Below are positions 31,975 to 43,233 of a DNA stretch of 64,000 bases, in pieces (positions within the stretch are counted from its first letter, which is position 1; every line of letters starts with the position of its first letter). Below the pieces are notes generated by a model. That model was not told where the DNA came from. It was given only the letters and a program-made list of their open reading frames with translations, and made no database searches. The stretch comes from Pieris napi (taxonomy: Eukaryota; Arthropoda; Insecta; Lepidoptera; Pieridae), in assembly GCF_905475465.1 (NCBI RefSeq), contig NC_062250.1, forward strand, positions 8,454,501 through 8,518,500, given 5' to 3'. Both the position numbers and the translations under genes were made by a program.

Positions 31975-33160
31975 AGCCTTAATGTTAAATAATAATTGAC
32001 TCCCGATTGTCAAAAATGTATTTGAGTCTCGACTTTGAATCTAAATCTAACCTCTAATGACTTGTGTTACTATCTTAACTTGGCAATTTAAGTTATTAAG
32101 TTATATTTTCATTTACTTCGATCAGGGTTTAATGCCCGGAAAACAATTACAAGATTATCTAGATTAAGTTCGAACTAGCTTATGCTCGGAGTCGATAATA
32201 GTTTCAGCTTAACGTTGTAACATCGTATTTTTTCTTTTTTTTAATGTTGCTGGAAAAAACATTTTAATAAACTAAATTATTTTATATAAGTACCTGACAC
32301 ACGTCGTGTGTGGATCTAAGACATGCCGAATTCCCTACAATGTATGATTATAAGTTAACTTAAAATTAAAAATCCATCGGTTCATCGGCACACCTTGTGC
32401 CTCGAATCACAAGTCGAACGTACAACGGTTGCGAGTCGCAGGATTAAACTAAGCCAAACACTACATGAAAACGGAAACTACTGATAATCAATTGGGAAGT
32501 AAAACTTAAAACAATAACTTGGAGATCATCAAAGGTAGTTAAGTTTATCGTATCCCAGTTCGAAGCCTTCCTAATTCCGTGCCACTTTGCACAGCCGCTA
32601 TCTGCTGAACGAACTTAGCAATTACCATCTCATTTAGTATTCACAGTCGCTAGTCAGTAATTAAATTGAAAAGCCAGTCATTATAGATATTGGGCGTCTA
32701 ATTGATCGGGTCAATGACCGTTGGCTTTGTTATTGTTAGGTGCGGGTAAGTGTATGACGACGCGGCTAGTAATTGGATGGGGGGATACAAATTTATTTTT
32801 TTAAATATCGGTAACCAAAATGAGAACGTGTATGTTAATGTTTATAAAAGTTATCTCACTTATATGTATTGTTTATAATTTTAATAAATAATAAGTTAAT
32901 AATAATTCTCCAAATATGATTAGTACTGATATGTTTACTGACGAGTAGCTCGAAACAATGACCCTTTTAAGGGATCTAAACCAATTATAGCTAAATTAGG
33001 CTTGTTTAAGATAATTGTAAGCTGCGAAAGCGAATAACATAAAGGCGATTTTTAAAGTCACACATTTAATACTTCAGTTACAAGTTTCATTACAATCGGA
33101 AATAGAAGAGCTCGTCTACTTTAAATAGATTTTTCTTGAACAACTTGAATTAAATTTTAA
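31975..33160. other. Non-coding stretch with a degraded SINE
   Basis: ACCTGACACACGTCGTGTGTGG at about 32291-32345 (minus) is a degraded SINE A piece. The rest has no feature; 32560-32760 is less AT-rich but has no open frame. Confidence 0.4.
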
Positions 33161-33369
33161 ACTTTAAATGAAGGTTGAATGGATTTCGAATCACAACAAA
33201 TGCAGTATGGACCCAATGCAGCCTAACTTTTCATTTGTTTAGTTACGTAACTGCTCCAACTGTGCTTTTGAGAAATGGGGCAATAATGGAACATTTTGGT
33301 ACAAATGATGTTAATCTATTAGTACAACCCTATATGGGCTTTGGTTTCAGAATGAATTTGTCCTTTCTT

Positions 33370-33462
33370 TTATAGACAAGTAACCTGTCGATTTGTGAGT
33401 AAGACATACCCGTAACGATGTTTGCCTTCACATTACTAGCAAATTTTAATTTCGCACATAGA
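33370..33462 (-). repeat. SINE family A fragment, degenerate
   Basis: GTAAGACATACCCGTAACGATG, TTTGCCTTCAC and TTTCGCACATAG match the reverse complement of the central SINE body. Confidence 0.5.
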
Positions 33463-33607
33463 TATGCAAAGCCAGGACTTACTTACAATCTAAGGGTTGT
33501 GAAATGCAAGCTGGAAACGCTGGGATATCTTACACAAACTTAAAAAAGTATACGTGTACTAACGTATTTGCTTTGCGTAAACTTGTGCAAGTAGCTAAAC
33601 CTTTTTG

Positions 33608-33700
33608 ACGTGACAACGTCTTATAAATCGATGGAGCCGGCTGCACGCACGAAAAAACATGACTCATGCGGCGTTACCTCGCTCTGAGGCGTTCCATTTA
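33608..33700. mobile_element. ACGTGACAACGTC MITE, left half
   Basis: These 93 bp are identical to 43234-43326, starting at the same terminal ACGTGACAACGTC. The right half is missing, so this is a truncated copy. It contains ATGACTCATGCGG (an AP-1/CNC-like TGACTCA core) and GCGTTACCTCGCTCTGAG. Confidence 0.85.
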
Positions 33701-33864
33701 AAATTGACATAATTGTATTTATGCGTACAAATAAATGTAACTTGATCAATTCAATTGTGATTTCCATTCACCTCCTTCTCTATATCCATACAAAATACCT
33801 ATCAAACTTTTTTTTTTTAAATGCAACCACCATCCCATCAATTTTTTTTTATGACGTTGACAAC

Positions 33865-34100
33865 CGATTTTTTTATATAACATATGGGCAGGAGGCTCAT
33901 CTGATGTTAGGTGATACCCATGGACACATTGCCCGAAGCCTCGCAAGTGCGTTGCCGATATTTTAAGAATTGGTACGCTCTTTTTTTGAAGGACCCTAAG
34001 TCGAATTGGTTCGGAAATTATTCAGTGGGCAGCTGGTTCCACATATGTGGTGCGCGGCAAAAATAACCTTAAGACGCTGTTGTGGAAAGATGTACTTACC
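33865..34100 (-). pseudogene. LINE pol C-terminus (jockey/CR1 type)
   Basis: GGCAGGAGGCTCATCTGATG, GTGCGTTGCCGATATTTTAAG, AGTCGAATTGGTTCGG and GGCAGCTGGTTCCACAT follow the family order in reverse. The coding sense is minus and is broken by indels. Confidence 0.75.
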
Positions 34101-34104
34101 ATGC

Positions 34105-35230
34105 TTCTTCTAATAGTGTGTGTGGTATTTTAAGTAAGTGTTTAACATAGCTAAGAACATTTGATTTAGTAAATCACATTGGCGGATATTATAAACATGA
34201 AACACAATCCAAATGAGACCATTAAGTAATTATAACTAATCCACCTTCACTTTCTAAAGGTTATCGATTACGGGGTCAATATGTGGAGGTTGTATTACCG
34301 TGTACTGATATTCTTTCGTTAATACTTCTAAAAAATATTTTTATATCACACATAATAAAGGCAACCCATGAGCAACCCATGCATATATGACAATTTATTT
34401 AACGAATAAATCCCATCAGAACTGCTGTTCTTTTATCTCTGTGCTAAAACTCGATAATGGCTGGACCTATTTGGCTAATTATGATCGTGTAATATTTGTC
34501 GAAGTTCTGGGAAGATATAAAAGGTGGAAAACAAATTGTGATGAAAAATACTAAGAAGGACAATTGAATTTTCCAATAAAAACTGTTCCTAGCTAAAAAT
34601 ATATAATGTATTTTTAGAAATAAAAAATTGTCACTTGGTTGGCATATATTTGCCTTGAGTATGAGGTCCGATCTCTTTGGTCTGTTTTAAAAATGTTATA
34701 TTAAGTTTTGACATAAATATATGTAGATCATACGAAGTTAACCGGGTCTTTTTATGTAATAAAAATACGAGTTATGTAGCCTTAGGCGCTATTAGTGTGC
34801 CTTGTTCCAAACAGTATATGTGAAATGGTATTAGAGCAGATTCCACTAATTTATTTTCTAATATAAATTATCCAAAAAATCCTATCAAAAATAAATGTTT
34901 AAAAATTGACTTTGCCCCCTTAGATTTAAGTTGTCAATATGCGTAAGAATTTATGAATTCGTGAGCTAATTAATAAAATAAAAATTATATCGTTTTTCTT
35001 AAGTGTCAAATAGGTAATTTAAATTAATTGAGTTACATAAAAATATTAAGGAGGAAAATTGTGTGTTAAGAATGCCGCTTTCTTTCCAAAAACATTAGTA
35101 ATCAACCATAATATTAGAGATCTAGAACTATACTGTTTTACTCAAATATACAGTTTAAAATTTTCTTAACCTACATAGTAACAACACAAATAATTAATAA
35201 AAAGAAATTTAAAAAGTTTGGTCCCTGTGG
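34105..35230. other. Non-coding stretch with a Helitron-like fragment
   Basis: At 34440-34520 AATGGCTGGACCTATTTGGC and GAAGTTCTGGGAAG resemble the 16079 fragment. A 13-bp duplication AGCAACCCATG lies at about 34360-34382. No gene seen. Confidence 0.4.
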
Positions 35231-35237
35231 CAATGTA

Positions 35238-35860
35238 CCTTTAACGCTGGCAGCATTTCCTCGCTGTATTGCGATACTTATTCTCTGAGCGAGGAAAGCA
35301 CCAGCTCTGGGGTCACCGGTACTATCTACCAGGCGCCAATCTTAATCATTAATGAGTGCCTGTGCATTTGAACCCCACGGCCCAAGAGTTTCTACCCCAA
35401 AAGATAGTTGGAGGAAGGTCTCTTATATTTTGCAACCCCGTGTGTAATCCTGGGCACGCAGTTGCTCCAGCGGGGGAACAGGGGTTCATGCGTCGAAAAG
35501 AAGGGATGCTGACGCATCCCTGCAAGCATCGTGCCCGACCTCCCCCAGCTTTCTAAACAGGGTGAATTGGCCGATGTGAAAGGCCCTTGCTGTGCCAAGG
35601 TCCATTCCACATCATTTGTGGCCGTATACTAACGGCTGATCGCGTGGCTGGATGCGGACAAGGCTACGCTGTTACCGTGTCCTGCCCCGGGCGATTGCTG
35701 GTGGCGCCGTGGGGTTTTAGTGGGTATGCACTGTTGTGCGAGTCCCACATAACCCTTCCCCACCAAGGTCAACCGTGCCTGCGGGAGGGTATGCGTAACG
35801 CATTTCCCCACGAAAAAAAAAAATAAAAAAAAAATAAAGGTCTCTTATATTTGAGCCGTT
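35238..35860 (+). repeat. Unclassified dispersed repeat, copy 2, split by a LINE insertion
   Basis: CTTTAACGCTGGCAGC to GGAGGAAGGTCTCTTATATTT matches the 21508 copy. The sequence resumes at 35837 after the insertion at 35431-35836. Removing the insert and one duplication restores the order seen in copy 1. Confidence 0.7.
35431..35836 (+). mobile_element. 5'-truncated non-LTR retrotransposon, R1-like 3' UTR
   Basis: A 406-bp GC-rich insert (far above its surroundings) ends in an A-rich tail (35812-35836). It is flanked by a 16-bp target duplication AAGGTCTCTTATATTT at 35415-35430 and 35837-35852. It has no TIR, as expected for target-primed reverse transcription. The motif GGGGTTTTAGTGGGTA and GTCCCACATAACCC near the end resemble 3' UTRs of R1-clade LINEs. 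No pol frame survives; the short frames on both strands are not genes. Confidence 0.82.
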
Positions 35861-35864
35861 TACT

Positions 35865-36240
35865 GTATTACTTACTTTTACGGTTATATAATAGTTACTC
35901 TATAATGTAAATGCAATTCTCGTTATTTTTCATTCTTGCATATCGATGTCTAAAATTAGTCGATTTCATTCAAATATTTATTTCGATTTTACCACAAACA
36001 TGAATGAGCATACAACGGAACTAAACTAATCATAACTTACTATTACGACCAACTTCAAATACACGTGTCAAATCCTCGGCTGCCATTGCGTAACATACAA
36101 CATATGTACATTTAAATCTCGCATGAGTTTGTAAATTAAACCAAAGACTTAATAATAAAATGGGTTATAAAAATTGCTCTGTTTACTTCTCTAATAATTT
36201 TGTGGTAATGATATAAAGAATACCAGATGTATTTGCGATA
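35865..36240. other. Intergenic DNA downstream of HAP gene 2
   Basis: AT-rich; nothing recognised. Confidence 0.45.
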
Positions 36241-36243
36241 AAT

Positions 36244-37140
36244 TTATTTTCCAAAGAGATGGTAATGTGATTTCACTTTGTATTTAACGACGGGCGGATG
36301 CGCTACGATTGGAGAGTGATGTACTATTGGGGCGTGATATATCGGCGCATGATGGTATACCGGCGCGTGGTGATATATGGGTGCCTGGTGGACGATTGGC
36401 GCGTGGTACAGAGGAGCATGGTGGATTCCTGGATATACTGCTGAATGGGCTAGGTATCCAGGCGCTGGCTCCGCCACTGTTACTGCTAACACTGCGAAGA
36501 GCTAAAAAAAATATTATTATTGTGGATCGAAATATTCATTAGGCTAGTTCGTAACTAGGTCGTAACGTGAGATTATATAGCCTATTTGTGAATAAAAAAA
36601 ATTGAGAAGGACACCCAAATCGCCAATGCAATATACGATCTATTCTTAAATCATCAAATATAACATTAGTAATTTCCTCGTAATCGTGACTTTTGTATTT
36701 CTTATTTGAATGAATTGCTATGCAATACAAAAATCCGTGAGATTAGTTGTTGATTCTATAATTTTTTTATAACATTTGGTTATGCACTATCATATTTCTT
36801 TTTTTTTAAGTTTTTTTCCTTACTATCGTTGCCTGCAAGAGATCGCTTGTTACCAATAAGGCCGCCCGTTGCAACCCTTATATTTTTTTTGTATTATGTA
36901 ATTTGTTTTTCTATAAATGTAACGAAGTGTAAACAAATAAATCTCATAAAAAATAGTCAATCTCTAACGATGTGTTTGAGCAGTGAAATACCGCGACAAA
37001 AGTTTTTTTATAACTAGTATATAATAAAAAATAATAATTCCTTGTCAAAGCAATAACGAAGCAACGAGAATGTAGGTCGTATGTCAGGTATAACTTAATT
37101 AGGTATTAAAGGTACTTACGATAAGCAGAAGTCGTGTCAT
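36244..37140 (-). CDS. Secreted His-Ala-Pro repeat protein 2, probable cuticular protein (92 aa)
   Basis: The exons are 37120-37140 (21 bp, MTRLLLI) and 36244-36501 (85 codons plus TAA), with donor GTAAGT, acceptor TTTTTTTTAG and a phase-0 intron of 618 bp. The joined N-terminus MTRLLLI + LFAVLAVTVAEPAPG is a clear signal peptide. The mature chain repeats YHAP-I-V/Y-H units (about eight, with Tyr replacing many of the Val residues of gene 1), then VVKYKVKSHYHLFGK. The basic, aromatic C-terminus differs from its relatives. The AATAAA poly(A) signal overlaps the TAA stop. The intron carries a LINE tail (36826-36960). A cuticular structural role is inferred from composition, secretion signal and the neighbouring family. 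Confidence 0.82.
36826..36960 (+). repeat. LINE 3' UTR fragment in HAP gene 2 intron
   Basis: CGTTGCCTGCAAGAGATCGC, CAATAAGGCCGCCCGTTGC and a TAAACAAATAAATC end match the better copy at 42526-42655 in order. Probably an RTE-type LINE tail. Confidence 0.6.
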
Positions 37141-37159
37141 CTTGATAAACAGGTCCTGT

Positions 37160-37192
37160 ATGAGCTGTCCACAGCTTATCTGTCTATATATA
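37160..37192 (-). promoter_or_regulatory. Core promoter of HAP gene 2
   Basis: On the minus strand TATATATAG (about 37184-37192) precedes CTCATAC at about 30 bp distance (37160-37166) and the ATG at 37140. Confidence 0.55.
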
Positions 37193-37199
37193 CTTATCT

Positions 37200-38635
37200 A
37201 TGTATAGCCTTACACCATAGACATAAATGTTATAGACTTCCCGACTTTTGTAATCGTTATTGTAATTGATGATATAATTGCTTTGTATTTTCTCAATTCA
37301 TCCTCATAATACATTTAATAAGTTTTTTATTAATTATTCATTATTCATTTAGGTTGTTGTAAAATTAAACACTTCAAATTATGGCCAGCCATTTTAAGTA
37401 ATTACATAAACTGTTACAAAGACGTCTTACATAAAAAAGAAACCTATGCAATTGATTTCTTCTCTCACTCACACTTCCGCAGCGCTATCTTTTCCAAAAT
37501 TTTGCAATAATATATCTTTTAAGATTACTTTTTAGATCACATATTAATAGTTTGTAAGGATTCTGTTAGTTAGCAATCATTATTAAGTATAAAACATGCT
37601 ATGTTTGCCTGTTAAAGAGTGCCAAAGAGGTTTTGTTGTTATTTTTGTGTGTTCCTAGATTTAAGCACTTAATGTAAAGCCTGTGGGAAAACCTTTTCAA
37701 TACCTTGTCTAATGTTGTTGTCCTAAGGCGTTGAAGTTTCAACTACATTTATTATAATAATAATATATAATAACCATTAGGATTTAGGGCCAAACCTGAC
37801 AAAAAAAACGCAGGTGTATGTGAAATTCAGCGCCTCCCAAATGTGGGGCCTAGCCTTGCCTTTGCCAATGGGGAATACAACATCGCTTTGGAATACTCTC
37901 GAAGGTTTGAAGGAATGCCAAGAATTGCCAAGAAACTATAAATCGCTATAATCCCGCGAGTTTCCTTTATTTTGTCTTGCCAAAACAATATGTTGAATAT
38001 TATTTTGTAAAGACTATTCAACAATAATGGTTACATTTCAGTCAATCTACATAAATTTCCTATAAATTAGAAACTCACCCCTTGCTCTGGAGTTTCACTA
38101 TCTATTGGTGAAACTCTTATGAAAATCCGCTCAGTTTTTGAGTTTATCGCGTTAATATGTAAGGGTAAAGATTTATAAACATTCCGCTACCTCTACTATA
38201 TTCAGAACTTTCTTACTAGTTAGTGGAACTTAAGTTCTTATAAATAGTCAACACTCGGTGAAATAAACTGCTTCTAACTGCTATAAACCCTTTCATCAGA
38301 GAATCTTCCTGATATACGGAATAATCAGTAAAGTCGGGTTAGAATTAAAATAAGATACGGTTGTATTAGCCCCATGGCCCGGTGACATTCTTGTTAAGGC
38401 TGTGAGGTCGTTTATATGTCGGTCAATGGCGTTTTTTGCACTTTACACTGGTTTGTACATTAATTACTTAATTGTCGTTAGATATGTAGACTTATGGTTT
38501 ATTATAGATTAATAAGCGTGAAATTCACACTGATTTTGATCTGATCCGATAGCTACAATATTGTTATTACACTCTTTTATTTGAAATAATATTAATATAT
38601 TACTAGGCAAGATATTGGTGTATTAGCCCTGTGGG
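37200..38635. other. Intergenic DNA
   Basis: AT-rich with short A/T repeats near 37745-37770. No gene or clear element. Confidence 0.45.
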
Positions 38636-38639
38636 ATCA

Positions 38640-38890
38640 GCGAGCGACCCTAAGGTAGTACTTCTGAAACCTGTGCACCAATGGACTCTCTGTCTATGTA
38701 CTTTTTCGTAAGGAAAACATCGTGAGGAAACCGACATGCCTTAGAATCCAAAAAGTTAACGGAGTCTGTCAGACATACAAGGCTGATCACCTATTTGCCT
38801 TTTAGCAAAAACAAATGACCACGAAACTGCCGAAATCTGAGACCCGGATCTTAAAATGACCTTAAAAGGTTGTAGCGCCCCTGTATTTTT
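38640..38890 (+). repeat. SINE family A, head degraded
   Basis: GTGCACCAATGGACTCTCTG, GGAAAACATCGTGAGGAAACC, GCTGATCACC and GGTTGTAGCGCCCCTGTA follow the family order. The tRNA-like head is mutated. Confidence 0.75.
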
Positions 38891-38940
38891 GCAAATGATT
38901 AGATATTATATGTTTCTGAGTCTATTTTGTGAATTATATT

Positions 38941-39105
38941 TCTTTATTGGTTGGGATTCTGTGCCTGGCATACATTTTTGGGTATAAGATGTGCATTTTT
39001 TTCATTATAGTGCACATAGCATGAAACATCCACTGTTCAGCTGGTGCTTCAACCCACAACCTCAGGGTTGAAAAGCCACGTTGATCATTGCCACTACAGC
39101 AAGGA
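38941..39105 (-). repeat. SINE family A, strongly diverged
   Basis: TGTGCCTGGCATACATTTTTGGG, GCACATAGC and CCCACAACCTCAGGGTTG match the reverse complement of the body and head in order, with many changes. Confidence 0.5.
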
Positions 39106-39109
39106 AATT

Positions 39110-39510
39110 AAATGAAATTTTATAACAACAAAATTCAATAAAAATCAACCAAACATAAAACAATAGAACCTAAAAAGTTTAAAGTAAAAGAATCATTTTT
39201 GTTTTCATTGTGAACAGCCTAATTGATTGTTAAGCCTTCGCGACAAAAACTCTTAGAAGCTTTTTAAGATAATTCCATTTATATAATTAATATTTATTTT
39301 CGCAAAAGTTTAGGGATATTGGAGGAAACAACATGGCGGCCTAATTAAAGTTCTTTTATCTCATCTCAGTAAATTCGCCGTGCTTGTAGAATAAAATTAT
39401 CGTTGCAACACTGGTTTAATATTTATTTATTCACAAAAAATACATACACTATCCTTACAGTACTAAACTAATACGATAATATCTAAAAAAAAGACATATA
39501 AGAAAATATA
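39110..39510. other. Intergenic DNA
   Basis: Nothing recognised. Confidence 0.45.
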
Positions 39511-39514
39511 TAAT

Positions 39515-39836
39515 ACTAGCTGACCGGGCAAACGTCGTTTTGCCATGTATATCATTTATAATAAAAAATAGGGGTTGATCGTAGAGGGGTGAAAATTGAG
39601 GATTGTATGTATTTTTGTATGTTGTATCATAAAAAAATAGAAATTAAAAATTTTGTCTAAAAAATAAATAAAAAAAATTAGGGGTGGACTACCCCTAAAA
39701 TTTAGGGGATGAAAAATAGATGTTGGCCGATTCTCATAGATACCGGATAAGCACAAAAAATTTCATCAAAATCGGTCAAGCCGTTTCGGAGGAGTATGGC
39801 AACGAAAACTGTGACACGAGAATTTTATATATTAGA
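39515..39836 (+). mobile_element. Helitron-like element, complete
   Basis: ACTAGCTGACCGGGCAAACG at one end, GACACGAGAATTTTATATATTAG at the other, with GGGGTGGACTACCCC and CGGTCAAGCCGTTTCGG inside. Its reverse complement is the element at 26585-26908. Confidence 0.65.
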
Positions 39837-39839
39837 TTA

Positions 39840-40370
39840 AATACCTATATAATTGTAAATACCTAAGATATTAATATGTGGGAAACCCTTTGTATACCTT
39901 ATACTGTTGTTTCAACCGAAAGGTAGGATCCCCGACTAGTCTTACTGACTGGCTCAAAGATTCCTTAACAAAGGGACCGCGTTAAATAAACTTATACTGA
40001 AGAACCTTAGTTAATACCTCTTTAGTTTACATTTTGAGAGGGACAGTTTTTATATACAGTTTGGCTTTAATACTATATGGTTGGTACATTTTTACGGACG
40101 GCCTTTAAATTTCCAACCTTCTCGTGTAATGTAAGGGCAAGACGCCTATATTATACATACAAAATATTCCATTGCACCATTCTAGCTAATGTACACAATT
40201 TGACAAATACGAAGTGTACTTTGATTAAAAGAGTGTAAATGATTTGTTTTCTATGGACTTCTTATGCTTTTGTCTCACACTGAGCTTTTATCATTTGTTA
40301 TTAGGTAAGATTTTTTTGCTTTATAAGCCAGTTCAAAGAAAAAGCAGGTAGTACATGGTAGAGAGTGGCT
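39840..40370. other. Intergenic DNA
   Basis: Nothing recognised. Confidence 0.45.
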
Positions 40371-40376
40371 CAGTGC

Positions 40377-40451
40377 AGACAGAAATGGCAGGATTTGGAG
40401 GAGGCCTTTGCCAAACAATGGTCAAACAGATATCTAGAAAGAATCATATAA
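40377..40451 (+). pseudogene. RTE-type LINE pol C-terminus
   Basis: The frame starting at 40377 reads RQKWQDLEEAFAKQW then SNRYLERII and a TAA at 40449. The DR(x)KWxxLEEAFxxQW ending is typical of RTE-like pol proteins in insects. A longer frame of 70 codons in another register over the same DNA is a shadow. Confidence 0.7.
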
Positions 40452-40459
40452 TTGGAATA

Positions 40460-41415
40460 CTTAAATTAGTAACTATTATTACTACGCGAGTTATTTTATC
40501 TATTTATTTATGTGAAGGTACTTCAGTCCGTCGAATGAACCAATACGTTAGTTTTATACCTAAATAGGACGGGAATTTCCGTTCCCCTGAGGACAAGTGT
40601 AATCAGCCACTGGTAGGTTGTATTGCTAACCTACATGCCTAACTGGGTCGGTAGGTAAACAGGTATAACATATCGAATCCTTATGATAAATTACCTTTCA
40701 GCTTTTTTGCTTACACGACATTGCCAATTCCGATACAAATTTTATGAAATCTTATGTTTGTTTAAGAGCACTTGATGACATACTTGGATTATGTATTTAA
40801 ATGCTTGATTGATTACAATTCTATACTTTATTACCATAGTTGTTATTAATAAACTATATAAGTGATTGAGGTCTGACTTTATCTACCTACAAACTCAAAT
40901 ATATTGGAGTTTTGGGATAAAACGTCTCACAGATAGCAATCATGTAAAATAAATGTTTTATTATTTTTAATTTACTAATTAATTTTAAACTAAACTTTAT
41001 GCGACCATGAAACACAAATTGATTACTAACTTGTCAAATTAGAAATTCTATACTACCCACCTTTAAAATTAATCCTTAATTAATATAATGAAAAGACCAA
41101 AATATCTTGTATTATTTATTGCACATAGTATTATAACTTAAATCTTAAATAAGAGAGTAAATATTTGGTTAAAACTGGCACTGGCATCATTACAATTACG
41201 TCATATTAATAATACCAAATCGTTTTATATACGTAATTAATTAATAATTCTTGTTTAATGCTAACGTTAGTTATCTAACAAAGGTAAGATACTTTAGGTT
41301 CAGAAGATATTAAATAAAACTTTTTGGTCTAGAACTGGCAGTACATCGAGCGTCCATTGGGAAGTCTTTACTATACAAAAATACCAGTGTCATACTTTGG
41401 ACGATAATTGTCAAT
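40460..41415. other. Intergenic DNA downstream of HAP gene 3
   Basis: AT-rich, no gene or clear element. Confidence 0.45.
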
Positions 41416-41419
41416 ACTC

Positions 41420-42240
41420 CTATTTAAAGAAAAATGGAGTATGCCAGAACGGGTTTATTGGATGAGAAAATAATGTGCTGACGTGAGATACAGCTATTGG
41501 TACATGGTGGATGATCGGGGCGTGGTGTATTATTGGAGTGTGGAAAAACGGGTGAAACACTGACAGAAGAATTGGCTTCGGCGCCGGCACTGGCTTGCCA
41601 CTTGCAGCAGCTAATGCTGATAGTATAAGCTGAAAGAAATCATACAAAGAAGTGATGATTTATTTTTAGGTTGACATTTTGATATGGTTGACATTGATTT
41701 ATATGACAAAACGTTACAAACAAATAAAAAGTATATAATAAAAATATAAATAATAATAGTTTTAACATCTCGCAAGTCACACAAATCAGACTTGGAGGCA
41801 CAATTCAAATTTCCATACATATCACATCCACATCCGTCGTTCCACAACTGAGCGTTTTTTAAGGCAGTTTTTGCCGCGCACCACCACTATGTGGAACCAA
41901 CTGCCCGCTGAAGTTTTTGCAAACGAATTTAACTTCGGGTCCTTCGAAAAAAGAGCGAAATAATTCTTAAAAAGCCGGCAACGCACTCGCGAGACCTCTG
42001 GCATTGAGAGTGTCCATGGGCCCGCCGGTATCTCTTAACATCAGATGAGCCTTCTACCCCTGTTCTATATAAAAAAGTCAAATATATTTTGTTAATATTC
42101 TTTTTAAATAGGATATGTTATTAGTATTTTTTAAAACATTTATAATCCTTTTTACTGGCTAACTGACACTAGTAAAGTTAATCTAATGAATTATGATTTT
42201 AAGTTTAATAACTCACCAAGCAAACAATTTTGGTCGCCAT
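41420..42240 (-). CDS. Secreted His/Pro repeat protein 3, probable cuticular protein (77 aa)
   Basis: The exons are 42217-42240 (24 bp, MATKIVCL) and 41420-41629 (69 codons plus TAG), with donor GTGAGT, acceptor ATTTCTTTCAG and a phase-0 intron of 587 bp. The joined start MATKIVCL + LILSALAAASG is a signal peptide. The mature part begins KPVPAPKPILL and has three short FHTP/HHAP/HHVP units, Phe- and Ile-rich, ending HTPFFFK. It is the shortest and most diverged member of the set and has the fewest HAP units. A fragment of a jockey/CR1-type LINE sits in the intron. Same strand and layout as the others; cuticular role inferred. Confidence 0.78.
41823..42066 (+). pseudogene. LINE pol C-terminus (jockey/CR1 type) in HAP gene 3 intron
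   Basis: On + it reads like TTTMWNQLPAEVF, then NLGSFEKRAK, broken by a stop and small indels, followed by GGCAACGCACTCGCGAG and CATCAGATGAGCC. Antisense to the host gene. Confidence 0.78.
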
Positions 42241-42280
42241 CGTATGGTTTTGAATCGAATAAATATCTATACTAAAACAT

Positions 42281-42293
42281 CGCAATATATACA
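42281..42293 (-). promoter_or_regulatory. TATA element of HAP gene 3
   Basis: TGTATATATTGCG on the minus strand lies about 45 bp before the ATG at 42240. The initiator is not clear. Confidence 0.45.
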
Positions 42294-42525
42294 GCTAGTA
42301 AAAATCTAAATAATTCGGTTGCGCCTCTCCAGTTCATATATGGTTAGTTATTTACCATATAACAGCTCGAATTTCTAAACAAATTACGTGGAAAAATTCT
42401 TTTTGTATGTAAGTTAGATTTTCCTTGAAGCGATAAAAGGTATACACTTACCTAACATACTATGTAGAACATCTGATCGGTTTGACATGAGGATGTGATG
42501 TTGATGATAGGTAATATAATACAAG

Positions 42526-42655
42526 GGTTGCCTGGAAGAAATCGCTTGTTAGCGATAAGGCCGTCCGTTGCCTTATAACTTTTGTAACCTGCTTTTTTTA
42601 TTTTTGTTATGTGTATGTTTTTGATTAAGGTAATAAAGTATAAATAAATAAAAAA
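42526..42655 (+). repeat. LINE 3' UTR (probably RTE type)
   Basis: GGGTTGCCTGGAAGAAATCGC, AGCGATAAGGCCGTCCGTTGC, GTATAAATAAATAAA. Better preserved than the related copy at 36826. Confidence 0.65.
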
Positions 42656-42709
42656 ATTGTGTATTTTTTTTCACAGATAAAATAATTAGAATGTCTTAAG
42701 TTTAGAAAT

Positions 42710-42755
42710 AAAGAAATCTGAGGCCAATAATATGGGTTGTAGCCCCATGGCGGTT
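42710..42755 (+). repeat. SINE family A tail
   Basis: AAGAAATCTGAGGCCAATA then GGGTTGTAGCCCCATGG. Only the 3' end is present. Confidence 0.5.
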
Positions 42756-42759
42756 AGAA

Positions 42760-43230
42760 AAAATATTAAGTAATCTAAAGCGTTAGCAACCTCGCTAACA
42801 CTCGATTTCGAATCTTACCCTAATAATAATAATATTCATTTGTCTAATTTTACTCAATTTTGAGAATATAGTTAAATTTAATCTGTTATACTCCATTACA
42901 AGTATATTTTAATAAAAAAATTTGGTACTTTTACGATAATAAAAAGAAACTCATTTTAATTTTTTTACGTTTGGATTGATGCAATTCTTAATTGAATATT
43001 TTCCTGGGAAAGAAAGAACTAACTAATACCAATAAAAATGTTGTTTGAGACGACATCCCTTTTAATTTCTTCTTCGTTGATAGTTGAAATAAAGTATACA
43101 TTGTTTCTACGGAGTTCTGTATAGGTCGATATACAAGTAGCATCGTTTGTGACATACACTTTGCAATGTTTGTTTCACCAGAAATGGAGTTTAGGAAATC
43201 CGGATTGAGTAGTTGTTAGTTATTGTGTCA
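42760..43230. other. Intergenic DNA
   Basis: Nothing recognised. Confidence 0.45.
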
Positions 43231-43233
43231 TTG

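Noticed and set aside
33175..33375. 66-codon + strand frame
   Set aside because: It overlaps the start of a degenerate SINE and shows no known motif or splice signals.
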